A DNA stretch of 64,000 bases from SIG78 sp036677805 (GCA_036677805.1 JAVBVS010000022.1:74851-138850); one strand, 5' to 3'. Shown: positions 35,571-45,174, numbered from the stretch's first letter. The notes: a model not told the origin generated them from the sequence alone. Program-made: numbers and translations.

Positions 35571-36011
35571 ATGCGTATCCAAATGATCTGGTCGGCGCTG
35601 ATACTGGTCGTACTGCTGTTCAGCGGCGCCGGATGCCGCACGGCGGAATCCGCCGCCACCGCGCCGTCGCCAGCGAACGTGACCTGGATTCTGTCCGCCA
35701 CCCCTCTGGCGGACGCCCCTGCCCGTGCGGCCGGAATGCGCATCGTGACCATGCAGATCACGCCGGAGGGACGCATTGCCGGATGTTCCGGCGTCAATCG
35801 TTATACCGGCCGGGTTGAAGTCGTTCCCGAGCAGCAAGTTTTTCGTCTGCCGGGACCGCCGGCGGTCACCCGTATGGCGGGGCCGGGCATGGAATTCGAA
35901 AATTACTATCTTGCCTTGCTTCAGAAGATCGATCGTTACCGGTTTGTCGGCGACCGGCTGGAATTGCTGGAAGGCGACAAACCGATTCTTGAATTTCGGC
36001 CGGCCAATTGA
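35571..36011 (+). CDS. META/HslJ domain lipoprotein
   Basis: 146 residues. The signal peptide ends in a lipobox-like SGAGC, so it is probably an envelope lipoprotein. The body shows the META-domain layout: W-I-L near residue 39, then GCSGVNRYTG, then TRMAGPGMEFENYYLALL. In classic HslJ the segment reads TRMAC; the Cys is replaced here. Function of the domain is obscure (heat-shock or motility-linked in relatives). Between a zinc-ribbon protein and an alcohol dehydrogenase on the same strand, 28 bases before the latter. Confidence 0.8.
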   Translation: MRIQMIWSALILVVLLFSGAGCRTAESAATAPSPANVTWILSATPLADAPARAAGMRIVTMQITPEGRIAGCSGVNRYTGRVEVVPEQQVFRLPGPPAVTRMAGPGMEFENYYLALLQKIDRYRFVGDRLELLEGDKPILEFRPAN

Positions 36012-36039
36012 CCAATTCCACAACCCGAGGAGCCATAAC

Positions 36040-37260
36040 ATGTGGGACGACACCTTTGATATTCATTCGGTCCAGAACTTGCGCGCCGCCAACCCGACCT
36101 GGTTCGGTTGCGGCGCCATTGCCAAAATTCACGACATTGCCAAAAACCTGGCCGGTCGCGGCGTCAAATCGGCGCTGATCGTCACCGGCCGCGGCGCATA
36201 TCGCACTACAGGCGCCTGGGACCAGGTGGAAGCGGCATTGCGCGCCGCCGGAATCCGTTTCGTGCTGTTTGATCAGGTGACGCCCAATCCTACCGCTCCG
36301 CAGGTTGATGCGGCGGTGAAACTCGGCCGCAACGCCCAGGCGCGCGCCGTGATCGCCATCGGCGGCGGCAGCCCGATCGACGCCGGCAAGAGCGCGGCAA
36401 TCCTGCTGGAGTACCCCAATGAAAACGCCGGAACGCTGTACGAATATAAGTTCACTCCGACCAAGGCGGTTCCGGTCGTGGCGATCAACCTGACCCACGG
36501 CACCGGGACGGAATGCGACCGGTTCGCGGTTGTCACCATTCCGGGCAAAGAGTATAAGCCGGCTATCGCTTACGACTGCATTTACCCGTTTTGGGCGATC
36601 GACGATCCGGCGCTGATGACCGGGCTTTCGGAAAAACAGACGCGCTATGTCAGCATTGATGCGATCAATCATGTGATCGAAGCGGCGACCAGCAAGGTGG
36701 CCAATCCCTTCAGCCTGACGCTGGCGGGCGAAACCATCCGACTGGTGGCCAAATATCTGCCGGATGCGCTGCGCGATCCGAAAGATCTGCGGGCGCGTTA
36801 TTTCCTGCTTTACGCTTCGTGGAGCGCAGGCGTGGGTTTCGACAACGGCATGCTGCATTATACTCATGCGCTGGAACATCCGCTGAGCGCGGTCAAGCCG
36901 GACCTCGCCCATGGCTTGGGCTTGGCGATGCTGCTGCCGGCGGTGGTGGAAAATATTTACGCGGCGCTGCCGGAACGGCTTTCGGGCCTGCTTGAGCCGC
37001 TGGTGTCGGGCCTGCCGCCCAAGGCTCTGGCCGCGCGCCGGGCCGCCGAAGGAGTGGAGCGTTGGCTGCACTCGGTAGGCGTAACCGAAAAACTGAGCGA
37101 TGTCGGGTTCACCGCCAAAGATGTGGACAAGCTGGTGAAGCTGACCTTTGAAACGCCGTCGCTGCCGCTGCTGCTGTCGCTGGCGCCGACGATGGCCAAT
37201 GAAACCGCGGTGCGCCGGATTTTCGAAACCTCACTGACTCCGCTCTGCCAAGCGGAATGA
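36040..37260 (+). CDS. Iron-containing alcohol dehydrogenase
   Basis: 406 residues from ATG 36040 with CGAGGAG upstream. NAD-binding GGGSPIDAGKSAAI and the second family signature around NLTHGTGTECDRF are present. Metal-binding Asp/His residues fall in the AINHVIEAATS and HALEHPLSAVKPDLAHG segments. It belongs to the group III alcohol dehydrogenases (BdhA/YqhD/FucO relatives), NAD(P)H-dependent reductases of aldehydes or ketones. Substrate unknown. A clear terminator follows. Confidence 0.92.
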   Translation: MWDDTFDIHSVQNLRAANPTWFGCGAIAKIHDIAKNLAGRGVKSALIVTGRGAYRTTGAWDQVEAALRAAGIRFVLFDQVTPNPTAPQVDAAVKLGRNAQARAVIAIGGGSPIDAGKSAAILLEYPNENAGTLYEYKFTPTKAVPVVAINLTHGTGTECDRFAVVTIPGKEYKPAIAYDCIYPFWAIDDPALMTGLSEKQTRYVSIDAINHVIEAATSKVANPFSLTLAGETIRLVAKYLPDALRDPKDLRARYFLLYASWSAGVGFDNGMLHYTHALEHPLSAVKPDLAHGLGLAMLLPAVVENIYAALPERLSGLLEPLVSGLPPKALAARRAAEGVERWLHSVGVTEKLSDVGFTAKDVDKLVKLTFETPSLPLLLSLAPTMANETAVRRIFETSLTPLCQAE

Positions 37261-37280
37261 ATCGTCTGAAATCGAGTCGC

Positions 37281-37310
37281 GTCTCCGGCTGAAAACCGGA
37301 GACTTTTTTT
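37281..37310 (+). terminator. Rho-independent terminator after the alcohol dehydrogenase
   Basis: Perfect 8-bp stem GTCTCCGG / CCGGAGAC (37281-37288 and 37296-37303), 7-nt loop, then seven T residues (37304-37310). Confidence 0.95.
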
Positions 37311-37405
37311 ATGGAAAACTCGTGATTCCTGCTTGTTTTTCCCGGAAACGGATGCTATATTGATAAACATGCCGTCGGGAATGCGTTCCCGCGCGGCTCC
37401 CCAGC

Positions 37406-37493
37406 GGAGAGATGGTCGAGTGGTCGAAGGCGCCACATTGGAAATGTGGTGTACCGCAAGGTACCGTGGGTTCGAATCCCACTCTCTCCGCCA
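37406..37493 (+). tRNA. tRNA-Ser (anticodon GGA)
   Basis: Class II tRNA of 88 nt with encoded CCA. Acceptor GGAGAGA/TCTCTCC, anticodon stem CCACA/TGTGG with loop TTGGAAA (anticodon GGA), a long variable arm (GTACCGCAAGGTAC) and T-loop TTCGAAT. It borders the accessory region that runs to the recombinase fragment at the right edge. Confidence 0.96.
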
Positions 37494-38590
37494 TTTTCAT
37501 TTCCACCCCCTGATTCTACGGAAAAAGTTAATCCCTGCGTTGTTTTGCCAAAAGGCACTACTGTTGCGGCACTTACGCATTCTGAGCGGCTGTGCGTCCG
37601 GCACACTCAGAATCGCGTCAGCGCCTCTACTCCCGATGATTCCGCCGATAAATTCTGAGAATTCTGAGAAACAGCGCCCCTGGTGGAAAACTAGTTAATG
37701 CCGATTCTGAGCTCAAAACGGCTTTCTGCCGTAACGAGCGGTTCGAATCCCAACCGTTGCATTTTCAAAACAAGACTTTTTGGGTCAAATCAAGTTACGC
37801 TCGCCGAAGTTTTGAGCTCGGCAAGCATAACTTGATTTTTGGCTTATCCGCAACATAACGAGGGTTCGCATCCCGCGCCGTGCCCATTTTAAAAAGCGTC
37901 CCCCGAGCAAGTTAAGGTTGTAATTTTCTTATGATCAACAAAGATCGTGTTAACTTAAAACGCGAGAAGTGGTAGCGTTTTGAAAATGGAGTCCAAATGC
38001 AAAGCCGCTTCACACGAGATTCTGCGATTGCGGATTGAAAATGTCCGACCTGAACGATATATTAACTGTAAATATCATCCTTTTGAGAGGCGTTTTATCT
38101 TCGATTTACAGCGTCACATCCTTCTCCCGGTTATCCCGGGATTTCTTCTGTTCGGCTGGATTACAGTTTCGACTCGGAGTTCGCCTCCGCCGGAACCGCA
38201 ATCGCAGTCGCCGGATTGTCGTGTCTCCACGCCGAAGAAGCCTCTGCCGCAATCGGCATTCCGGTCCGGCGGAGCTCGGCGCTTTTCCCAGATCCTTCGA
38301 CGGGAACGATCCGATTCCTCCGCAAATCTTCTTCCGCCGTGCCGTTGTGACGGCATCCCCATCATAGCCAGTCATCTCCGCAGGGAGAAAGGTCCCGGCA
38401 CGGTCCGGCATGATTCAGCCCGTTTTTGGCGTTCCGCGCCGGTTCGTGCCGGTCCGTCCGTCGTCTCCTGAATCCGGGAGGCGCTCCGGTTACAGCGGAT
38501 TCTGCGGATTCAGGACTTCACGGAAGATGAGGCGGATTCCGTCCGCCGCGTTTAAAAAAGCGAATGAAGTTCATCGGGAGTGTCTGCACC
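37494..38590. other. 1.1-kb gene-poor region downstream of tRNA-Ser
   Basis: No convincing gene. Two short tRNA 3'-half-like strings occur: around 37734-37758 (TAACGAGCGGTTCGAATCCC) and around 37856-37885 (TAACGAGGGTTCGCATCCC). A long inverted repeat lies between them (listed separately). GC-rich open frames between 37980 and 38560 on both strands lack ribosome sites and recognisable products. This looks like scarred DNA at an integration hot spot. Confidence 0.45.
37787..37840. repeat. Long imperfect inverted repeat
   Basis: AAATCAAGTTA (37787-37797) pairs perfectly with TAACTTGATTT (37828-37838). The inner arms GCTCGCCGA and TCGGCAAGC extend the stem with one mismatch, leaving a loop of about 10 nt. 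T residues follow on the plus strand, so it could work as a terminator, but no gene ends just upstream. Confidence 0.6.
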
Positions 38591-41179
38591 ATGCAATATC
38601 AGGGATTGTCTCCGGCCGAAGTCGAGGAAAGCCGGAAAAAATACGGGACCAACGTCCTCGAACCGCCGCCGAAGGAATCGGCGTGGAAGTTGTTCCTCGG
38701 GAAATTCCGGGATCCGGTGATTCTGGTTTTGATTCTCGCCGCATCGGTTTCCATTTTGACCGGCGGCCTTGTCGAGAGCGCCGGGATTCTGCTGGCGATT
38801 CTGCTCTCCACCGGAATCGGCTTCCTCAGCGAATATCGCGCCGGACAGGCTTTCGATCTTCTCAACCGGACGGAAGACGCCCGTCCGGTCAAGACGGCGC
38901 GCGACGGAGAAACCGTGCTCTGTCCCCGCTCCGAATTGGTTCGGGGAGATGTCGTCTTCGTTGAAACCGGCGAGGAAATTCCCGCCGACGCCGAAGTGCT
39001 CTCATCGGTCCGTCTTCATGTCGACCAGTCCAAATTCACCGGAGAACCGGAGCCGGTGCCGAAAGTCGCGGCGAACGATCCGGCATTCGCAACGCTCGGT
39101 GAAGCGACTTATCCGCACAACCGGCTGCTGCGCGGCTCTTCCGTGCTTGAAGGGAACGCCTGGCTGCGCATCGCCGCCGTCGGAAGCGAAACCGAGATCG
39201 GCAGGACCGCCCGCGCGGCGGCGGAAATCACCGGCACGGTAACGCCGCTCCAGAAACAGTTGATCCGCCTCGGCAAATGGATCGCCGCCGTCGGGATTTC
39301 GCTTTCGGCGCTGCTTTTCGTCATCCTGATTGCGGCGGCTTTCCTTCACGGGCGGCTGCCGGCGGAGTGGAGTGCGCTTCTGCATCCGGAACCGCTGCGG
39401 CTGCTGTTGGGATTCCTGATGATCGCGATCACCTTGATTGTGGTCACCGTTCCGGAAGGGCTCCCGATGAGCGTCACGCTGAGCCTCGCCTGCAACATGC
39501 GGCGGATGGCGAAGAGCAACTGCCTGGTGCGCACACTGCACGCCGGGGAAACCATCGGCGCGGCGACCGTCATCTGCACCGACAAGACCGGCACGCTCAC
39601 CATGAACCGGATGCGGGTGAGCTCCCTCCACTTCCCGGGCGCGGACGATGTGCTGGTCGAGGAAGCGTTCGCGGTCAACTCCACCGCCGATCTGAATGGC
39701 GGCGAGGTGATCGGCAACCCGACCGAGGGGGCGCTGCTGCGCGTTATCGCGGAGCGTGGCGCCGACTATCGGACCGTGCGCGAAGCCTTCGCCGCCGTCG
39801 AACAAATTCCGTTCGACACCGAACGCAAATACATGTCCACGCGAAGCGAACGGCGAACCCATTACAAGGGCGCGCCCGAAATCGTCCTCGGCATGTGCGC
39901 CGCGGCGATGGCGGAGGACGGTCCCCGGCCGCTGACGGAACCGGTCCGGGAAGCGCTTCTCGCCGCCTTCCGGGCGGAACAGGCGAAAGGATGCCGCACG
40001 CTCGGCTTCGCCGTTCGGGAAGCCGGAGGCGGGATCGTGTTTCTGGGATTCGCCGCCATTTCCGACCCGGTGCGGCCTGATGTTCCCGACGCGGTCCTGG
40101 CCTGCCGCCGGGCCGGGGTCAAGGTGAAAATCGTCACCGGTGACACCCGCGTCACCGCCGACGAGATCGGCCGTCAGATCGGTCTCGGCGACGACGCGGG
40201 GCTTCTGCTCGAAGGACGGGACTTCGAAGCGCTCTCCGAATCCGAAACGCTGGAAGCGGTGAAGAACCTCCGCATCATCGCCCGTGCCCGCCCCCAGGAT
40301 AAGCTGAAATTGGTAAAGGCGCTGCAGAAGAACGGCGAAGTGGTAGCGGTCACCGGTGACGGGACCAACGACGCCCCCGCCCTCCATTACGCCGACGTGG
40401 GCATTTCGATGGGGAAGACAGGCACCGCGATTGCGCGCGAAGCCTCGGACATCATCCTGCTCGACGATTCCTTCCGGAGCATCGTCAACGCGGTTCTGTG
40501 GGGACGGTCGCTCTACCTCAACATTCAGCGCTTCCTGATCTTCCAGCTCACCATCAACGTGGCGGCGGCGGGAATCGCTCTTCTGGGTCCGTCCCTCGGT
40601 ATCGATATGCCCTTCACCGTCATTCAGATGCTGTGGATCAACCTGATTATGGACACGTTCGCCGCGCTGGCGCTGGCCACGGAACCGCCGACGCCGAGAG
40701 TGATGGATTCGCCGCCCCGCCGCCCGGATGCGTTTATCGTGACGCGGGCGATGGGTTGGAATATTCTGCTGTCCGCGCTGGTTTTCATCGGGCTTTTCGT
40801 CGTAGCGGCGGAGCTTTACCGGCGCGACGGGGAAATCACGCTGCGCGAACTCACGATCATCTTCAACGGATTCGTGTTGCTGCAATTCTGGAATCTGCTG
40901 AATGTCCGTGCTTTCGGACTCGGAAGGCCGCTTCTTCGAAAGCTCCCGCACAATCCGGTCTTTTTCTGGATCGTGTTCGGCATTCTGGCCGGGCAGGTTC
41001 TCATCACCCAATTCGGCGGCGCGGTGTTCCGTACCGTTCCGCTCGGTTTCTCCGACTGGCTGTGGATTGCGGCCGCCACCTCGCCGATATTCTGGCTGGG
41101 AGAGGCGATTCGTTTGATCTCCTCCCGATACAAGAACGAAATTTACAACAAATCCGTGGAATCCCCGATTTCACATTGA
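38591..41179 (+). CDS. P-type cation-transporting ATPase, Ca2+ (PMCA/SERCA-like) class
   Basis: 862 residues from ATG 38591 (GGGAG upstream); an earlier in-frame ATG at 38564 lacks a ribosome site. N-terminal cation ATPase domain (GLSPAEVEESRKKYG), M4 motif VPEGLPMSV, phosphorylation site DKTGTLTMNRM, nucleotide-binding KGAPE, hinge TGDGTNDAPAL, and about ten membrane helices. The M4 PEGLP and C-terminal helices (MLWINLIMDTFAALALATEPP) fit type II Ca2+ pumps. It pumps cations out of the cytoplasm using ATP. First gene of the accessory block after tRNA-Ser; single gene with its own terminator. Confidence 0.93.
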   Translation: MQYQGLSPAEVEESRKKYGTNVLEPPPKESAWKLFLGKFRDPVILVLILAASVSILTGGLVESAGILLAILLSTGIGFLSEYRAGQAFDLLNRTEDARPVKTARDGETVLCPRSELVRGDVVFVETGEEIPADAEVLSSVRLHVDQSKFTGEPEPVPKVAANDPAFATLGEATYPHNRLLRGSSVLEGNAWLRIAAVGSETEIGRTARAAAEITGTVTPLQKQLIRLGKWIAAVGISLSALLFVILIAAAFLHGRLPAEWSALLHPEPLRLLLGFLMIAITLIVVTVPEGLPMSVTLSLACNMRRMAKSNCLVRTLHAGETIGAATVICTDKTGTLTMNRMRVSSLHFPGADDVLVEEAFAVNSTADLNGGEVIGNPTEGALLRVIAERGADYRTVREAFAAVEQIPFDTERKYMSTRSERRTHYKGAPEIVLGMCAAAMAEDGPRPLTEPVREALLAAFRAEQAKGCRTLGFAVREAGGGIVFLGFAAISDPVRPDVPDAVLACRRAGVKVKIVTGDTRVTADEIGRQIGLGDDAGLLLEGRDFEALSESETLEAVKNLRIIARARPQDKLKLVKALQKNGEVVAVTGDGTNDAPALHYADVGISMGKTGTAIAREASDIILLDDSFRSIVNAVLWGRSLYLNIQRFLIFQLTINVAAAGIALLGPSLGIDMPFTVIQMLWINLIMDTFAALALATEPPTPRVMDSPPRRPDAFIVTRAMGWNILLSALVFIGLFVVAAELYRRDGEITLRELTIIFNGFVLLQFWNLLNVRAFGLGRPLLRKLPHNPVFFWIVFGILAGQVLITQFGGAVFRTVPLGFSDWLWIAAATSPIFWLGEAIRLISSRYKNEIYNKSVESPISH

Positions 41180-41186
41180 GTGATAG

Positions 41187-41225
41187 GAGGCTCTCTGCCG
41201 TCATCCGGTAAGGGAGCTTCTTTTT
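41187..41225 (+). terminator. Rho-independent terminator of the P-type ATPase gene
   Basis: A 10-bp stem with two G-U pairs (41187-41196 with 41211-41220), followed by TTTTT (41221-41225). It begins eight bases after the stop codon. Confidence 0.7.
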
Positions 41226-41275
41226 CTGTTTGATTTCTTGCGCGCAACAACTTTCGCTTTTTTTGCAATTTCCTC

Positions 41276-41320
41276 TTGAAATTTTTTTTTGAGGAGTAAT
41301 GTTAATTAACGATAACTAAC
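41276..41320 (+). promoter_or_regulatory. Promoter and TetR-type operator of the DevBCA-like exporter operon
   Basis: TTGAAA (41276-41281) is a candidate -35 box. The near-palindrome GTTAATTAACGATAACTAAC (41301-41320) lies where the -10 region and start would be. Exactly the same 20 bases occur before the tetR gene at 44534-44553, which argues that the encoded TetR protein represses both. Confidence 0.8.
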
Positions 41321-41356
41321 ATGAATAATCAAAATAACAATGACAAGGTGGAAAAA

Positions 41357-42529
41357 ATGATGAAATCGTTTGTCACACCAAGGCGGGTCAAAACCGCGAT
41401 CAAGGTGTTTCTGGTGCTTGGCGTGATCGCCTTCGCTGTTTATTTCATGCGTTTCTCCCCGGTCGAAGTGAATTTATACCCGGTCACCCGGGGCATCGTC
41501 GTCAACGAGGTCATGGGAACCGGCACCCTCGAAGCGCGGGTGCGGGCGGCGGTGAGTCCGAAGATTTCCGGTCTGCTGACCGAGGTGAAAGCCGACCAGA
41601 ACGACCGGGTCGTCAAAGGTCAATTGCTCGCCCGGCTTGACGATTCGAATCTGCGCCGCCAGGTGGAACTGGCCGAGGCAGAACTCGCGGCGGCGCGCGC
41701 CGCGCTCCCGCGACTCGACGCCGAAATTGTCGCCGCGACCGCTTCCGCGGTCAAGGCCCGCGAGAATTTCGAGCGGGTCGTTGCCTTGCGGAAAGGCAAC
41801 GTGATTGCGCAGAACGAGCTCGAACAGGCCACCGAATCGCACGATGTCGCCAAAGCGACCCTCTCGCGAATCCAGGCCGCCCGGCTCGAGGCCGAACGCA
41901 ATATCGACCGGGCCGCCGCCGCGTTGCGATACGCGCAGGCGCAATGGAGCGACGCCGAGCTTCGCGCCCCTTTCGATGCCCTATTGGTGCGGCGGAACCG
42001 CAACCCCGGCGACGTAGTCGTTCCCGGCGGCTCGATTCTCGATGTGATTTCGCTCGATCAGTTGTGGGTTTCCGCCTGGGTCGATGAAACCGCGATGGCC
42101 CGGCTGGCGGTGGGGCAACCGGCCGAAATCGTCTTCCGTTCGCAGCCGGAAATTTCACTGCCCGGCCGGGTTGCCCGCCTCGGCGCCGAGACCGATCGGG
42201 AAACCCGCGAATTCCTGGTGGACGTCGATCTGCTGCAACTGCCGGCGAACTGGGCGGTTGGCCAGCGGGCCGAAGTTTACATCCGGACCGGCAGGCACGA
42301 GGACGTGCCGACAATTCCTTCGCGGCTCGTCCTATGGCGCAACGGCCAGTCCGGAGTTCTCGTCGCGCGGGACGGACAGGCGCGGTGGCGTCCGGTCAAA
42401 CTCGGACTGACCGGCCGGACTCACGTTGAAGTGACCGAAGGCCTCAAAGAAGGCGAATCGGTCATCGGCGCGTTGCCCGGCCGCGAACTGCCGCGCGACG
42501 GCCGCCGAGTGGAGGCGGTAAAACCATGA
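41357..42529 (+). CDS. Membrane fusion protein of an ABC exporter (DevB/MacA-like)
   Basis: 390 residues from ATG 41357, chosen because AAGGTGG sits 7 bases upstream; the first in-frame ATG (41321) touches the operator and has no ribosome site. One N-terminal membrane helix (about 14-34) is followed by a lipoyl half with a coiled-coil hairpin (about 85-200, Ala/Glu/Arg-rich), then the second lipoyl half and a beta-barrel. It links the inner-membrane FtsX-type permease to an outer-membrane channel. ATGA overlap with the permease gene. Confidence 0.88.
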   Translation: MMKSFVTPRRVKTAIKVFLVLGVIAFAVYFMRFSPVEVNLYPVTRGIVVNEVMGTGTLEARVRAAVSPKISGLLTEVKADQNDRVVKGQLLARLDDSNLRRQVELAEAELAAARAALPRLDAEIVAATASAVKARENFERVVALRKGNVIAQNELEQATESHDVAKATLSRIQAARLEAERNIDRAAAALRYAQAQWSDAELRAPFDALLVRRNRNPGDVVVPGGSILDVISLDQLWVSAWVDETAMARLAVGQPAEIVFRSQPEISLPGRVARLGAETDRETREFLVDVDLLQLPANWAVGQRAEVYIRTGRHEDVPTIPSRLVLWRNGQSGVLVARDGQARWRPVKLGLTGRTHVEVTEGLKEGESVIGALPGRELPRDGRRVEAVKP

Positions 42530-43737
42530 ATCTGGCAATCAGGGATATACGGCATAATTTCGGCCGCTTTCTCCTGACCGCGCTCGGAATCGGCCTCCTG
42601 CTGATGCTGGTCATGGGCATGGGCGGCATTTACCGCGGGCTGGTACAGGAGGCGACGCTGCTGGTAGACCGGAGCGGCGCGGACCTGTGGGTGGTGCAGA
42701 AGGGCACCCGCGGACCGTTCGCCGAAATTTCCCGGATTCCCCGCAATGTCGAGGACCGAATTCTGGCGGTTCCCGGAGTGGTTCGCGCCGACGCTTTTGT
42801 CTCCCACACCATCCAGCGCGAATACCGCGGCCGGCCGCTGCGGCTGACCGTCCAGGGGCTGGCCTGGCCCGCCGACCGGGGCGAATGGCTGCCGCTGGTC
42901 GCCGGCCGCCCGCTGGGACAGGCCCATTACGAACTGGTCGCGGACCGCTCTTCCGGGTTGAGACTGGAAGATCGCATTCCGCTCGGGAAAAACGTCTATA
43001 CCGTGGTCGGCCTGACCTCCGACATGAATTCGTCCTCCGGCGATGCGATGGCGTTCCTGACCCGCGCCGATGCGCAGGCGGTGCAGTTCGACCTTCCCGG
43101 CGAAGCGATCAGGATCGAGCGCTCCGCCAGAATCGGGAGGTTGAACTCGACAGACCTCGGCATGGTCAATCCGCAGATGGCCGAACGCGCCGGCGGCACG
43201 TCATCCGGAATCCCGGCGCTCGGCGCCTCCATGGTCAGCGCCGTTCTGGTGAACGTGGCGCCCGGATACGACCAGGCGGCGATCGCGGAAAAGATCGCCG
43301 CTTGGCCGGATGTGTCCGTTTACACCCACGCCGCCCAACGCGAACTCCTTTTGCGCGGGATGGTGGACAAGGCGCGCCGCCAACTCGGACTTTTCCGCAT
43401 TCTGCTCATCATCGTCTCCGCCGTGATTATGGCGCTGATTTTGTATACCCTGACGCTGGATAAAATCCACGATATCGCCATGCTCAAACTGATGGGTGCG
43501 CGCAACCGGGTGATTCTCGGGCTGATTATGGAGCAGGCGCTGCTGCTGGGCGCGCTGGGGTTCGGCATCGCCTACCTCGTCGGACAGCGACTGTTTCCCT
43601 ATTTTCCCCGCCGCGTGGTCATTATGCCGGACGACCTGGTGCAGCTTGCGGTCGTGGTCCTGATGATTTCGGTGCTCGCCAGCCTGCTGGGGATCGCCAA
43701 GGCGCTGCGGGTCGATCCGGGCGAGGTGCTGTCATGA
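42526..43737 (+). CDS. FtsX/MacB-type ABC exporter permease (DevC-like)
   Basis: 403 residues. N-terminal membrane helix (about 15-37), large periplasmic domain (about 45-265) and three C-terminal helices, the FtsX/MacB topology. Sequence such as VDRSGADLWVVQKGTRGPF is typical of DevC-like permeases. The ATP-binding subunit is a separate protein in the next gene. Overlaps both neighbours by 4 bp (ATGA), so the three subunits are made together. Substrate unknown. Confidence 0.88.
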   Translation: MNLAIRDIRHNFGRFLLTALGIGLLLMLVMGMGGIYRGLVQEATLLVDRSGADLWVVQKGTRGPFAEISRIPRNVEDRILAVPGVVRADAFVSHTIQREYRGRPLRLTVQGLAWPADRGEWLPLVAGRPLGQAHYELVADRSSGLRLEDRIPLGKNVYTVVGLTSDMNSSSGDAMAFLTRADAQAVQFDLPGEAIRIERSARIGRLNSTDLGMVNPQMAERAGGTSSGIPALGASMVSAVLVNVAPGYDQAAIAEKIAAWPDVSVYTHAAQRELLLRGMVDKARRQLGLFRILLIIVSAVIMALILYTLTLDKIHDIAMLKLMGARNRVILGLIMEQALLLGALGFGIAYLVGQRLFPYFPRRVVIMPDDLVQLAVVVLMISVLASLLGIAKALRVDPGEVLS

Positions 43738-44429
43738 GCGAATTCGTGGTCGAAGCCGAGCATCTGACCAAAACTTACGGCAGCGGCAACACCGAGGTTG
43801 TCGCGCTCCGCGAGGTGGGGCTGACCATCTCGCGCGGAGAAGTGGTTGCGCTGCTCGGCCCCAGCGGGGCCGGGAAATCGACGCTGCTCACCGCGCTGGG
43901 CCTGATCCGCCCTCCCGATCATGGAATGATCCGGATTCGCGGAACCACAGTATTCGACGGCCGGCTCCTGGTCGATGCGGCCGTGTTTCGCCGCCGCCAT
44001 CTCGGTTTTGTGTTCCAGAAGGCGAACCTGATCCCGTTCCTCACCGCGCTGGAAAACGTTCAGCTCGCCATGGAGATCAACGACGCGCCTCCCGGCGCGG
44101 CGCGGAAGCGGGCGCGGGAGCTGCTCGACTATCTCGGCGTCGGCGACCGGGCCGGGCACCTGCCCGCGAAGCTTTCCGGCGGCCAGCAGCAGCGCGTCGC
44201 GGTCGCCCGGGCGCTGGTCAACCGGCCCGCCCTGTTGCTGGCCGACGAACCAACCGCGGCGCTCGACAGCATCCGCGGGCGTCAGGTGATGGAGCTCTTC
44301 CGCACGGTGGCGCACGAGCAGGACACGGGGGTGCTGGTGGTGACGCACGATCATCGTGCGCTGGATGTATTCGACCGCGCATATGAAATGGAAGACGGGC
44401 AACTGCATCCCAGCTCGATTATTGTATAA
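43734..44429 (+). CDS. ABC transporter ATP-binding protein (DevA/LolD-like)
   Basis: 231 residues. Walker [10 protein letters not shown], signature [15 protein letters not shown], Walker [14 protein letters not shown]-loop VVTHDH. It belongs to the LolD/MacB/FtsE subfamily, whose members power FtsX-like permeases. Last gene of the exporter operon; ends about 75 bases before the tetR promoter. Confidence 0.93.
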   Translation: MSEFVVEAEHLTKTYGSGNTEVVALREVGLTISRGEVVALLGPSGAGKSTLLTALGLIRPPDHGMIRIRGTTVFDGRLLVDAAVFRRRHLGFVFQKANLIPFLTALENVQLAMEINDAPPGAARKRARELLDYLGVGDRAGHLPAKLSGGQQQRVAVARALVNRPALLLADEPTAALDSIRGRQVMELFRTVAHEQDTGVLVVTHDHRALDVFDRAYEMEDGQLHPSSIIV

Positions 44430-44507
44430 TTCCATACGGAAAAAATTACCGCATCCCGATGAGATGGTCGAAAAACGATTTTGTTTTTGCTATTTCATCG
44501 TTCCCTC

Positions 44508-44553
44508 TTGACAAATTGCGTTTGAGATGCAATGTTAATTAACGATAACTAAC
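44508..44553 (+). promoter_or_regulatory. Promoter and TetR operator of the tetR gene
   Basis: TTGACA (44508-44513) is a consensus -35. The operator GTTAATTAACGATAACTAAC (44534-44553) is identical to the one before the exporter operon. It reads GTTA-N-TTA-N-CG-N-TAA-N-TAAC, nearly symmetrical, as TetR dimers prefer. Suggests autoregulation. Confidence 0.8.
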
Positions 44554-44573
44554 ATGAGTAATTGGAGCGAAAC

Positions 44574-45173
44574 ATGGCGATGACAGTCCGGCAGCAGAAA
44601 ATCGTTACCGTGGCGGTGCGGCTGCTGGCGGAACGGGGGATGCCGCAGTTGACGCTGAAGAACCTGGCCGCCGAGCTGAAGGTTTCCGAGCCGGCGATCT
44701 ACCGTCATTTCACCGGCAAGTATGCGATTCTGGATGCGGTGCTCGATTCGTTCGCCGAGATCGCGCAGTCAGTGCTGGACGAACTACCGGCCGATACGAT
44801 GGACCCGCTGGCCGGGATCGAGGTCTTCATCCGAGACCGCCTGGAACGGATGAACGCGAATCCGCCGCTGGCGAAGGTGATGTTTTCCGAGGAGCTGTTC
44901 CAGGACGACCCGCGGCTGGCGGAGAAGGTCCTCGGCATCATGCACAGTCACAAGGTCCGGATCGAGACGCTGATTCTTCGCGGACAGGCCGAGGGGAAAA
45001 TCCGTCCGGAAATCGACCCGACCGTGCTGTTCCGGCTGATCTTCGGGCCGCTGCGGCTGCTGATCAAGCAATGGGGACTGTCCGGATACCGGTTCGAGCT
45101 GCTCGCCGAAGGCATGAAGCAGTGGCGGACGATTCGCGATTTGATTGAATTACCGGGAAATCGCCCGGCATAA
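44574..45173 (+). CDS. TetR family transcriptional regulator
   Basis: 199 residues from ATG 44574 with GGAG at 44563-44566. N-terminal TetR helix-turn-helix: VRLLAERGMPQLTLKNLAAELKVSEPAIYRHF. The C-terminal all-helical ligand domain resembles TetR_C in efflux regulators. Shared operators indicate that it represses itself and the DevBCA-like exporter operon just upstream, released by an unknown ligand (probably the exported compound). Confidence 0.92.
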   Translation: MAMTVRQQKIVTVAVRLLAERGMPQLTLKNLAAELKVSEPAIYRHFTGKYAILDAVLDSFAEIAQSVLDELPADTMDPLAGIEVFIRDRLERMNANPPLAKVMFSEELFQDDPRLAEKVLGIMHSHKVRIETLILRGQAEGKIRPEIDPTVLFRLIFGPLRLLIKQWGLSGYRFELLAEGMKQWRTIRDLIELPGNRPA

Positions 45174-45174
45174 A

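Noticed and set aside
38410..38964. Plus-strand open frame before and into the ATPase gene
   Set aside because: Out of frame with the ATPase, Arg/Ser-rich, no ribosome site; overlaps the start of a certain gene.
39002..41011. 669-codon minus-strand open frame opposite the P-type ATPase
   Set aside because: Mirror of a gene with all P-type ATPase motifs. The shadow protein is Arg/Asp/Gly-rich with no domain.
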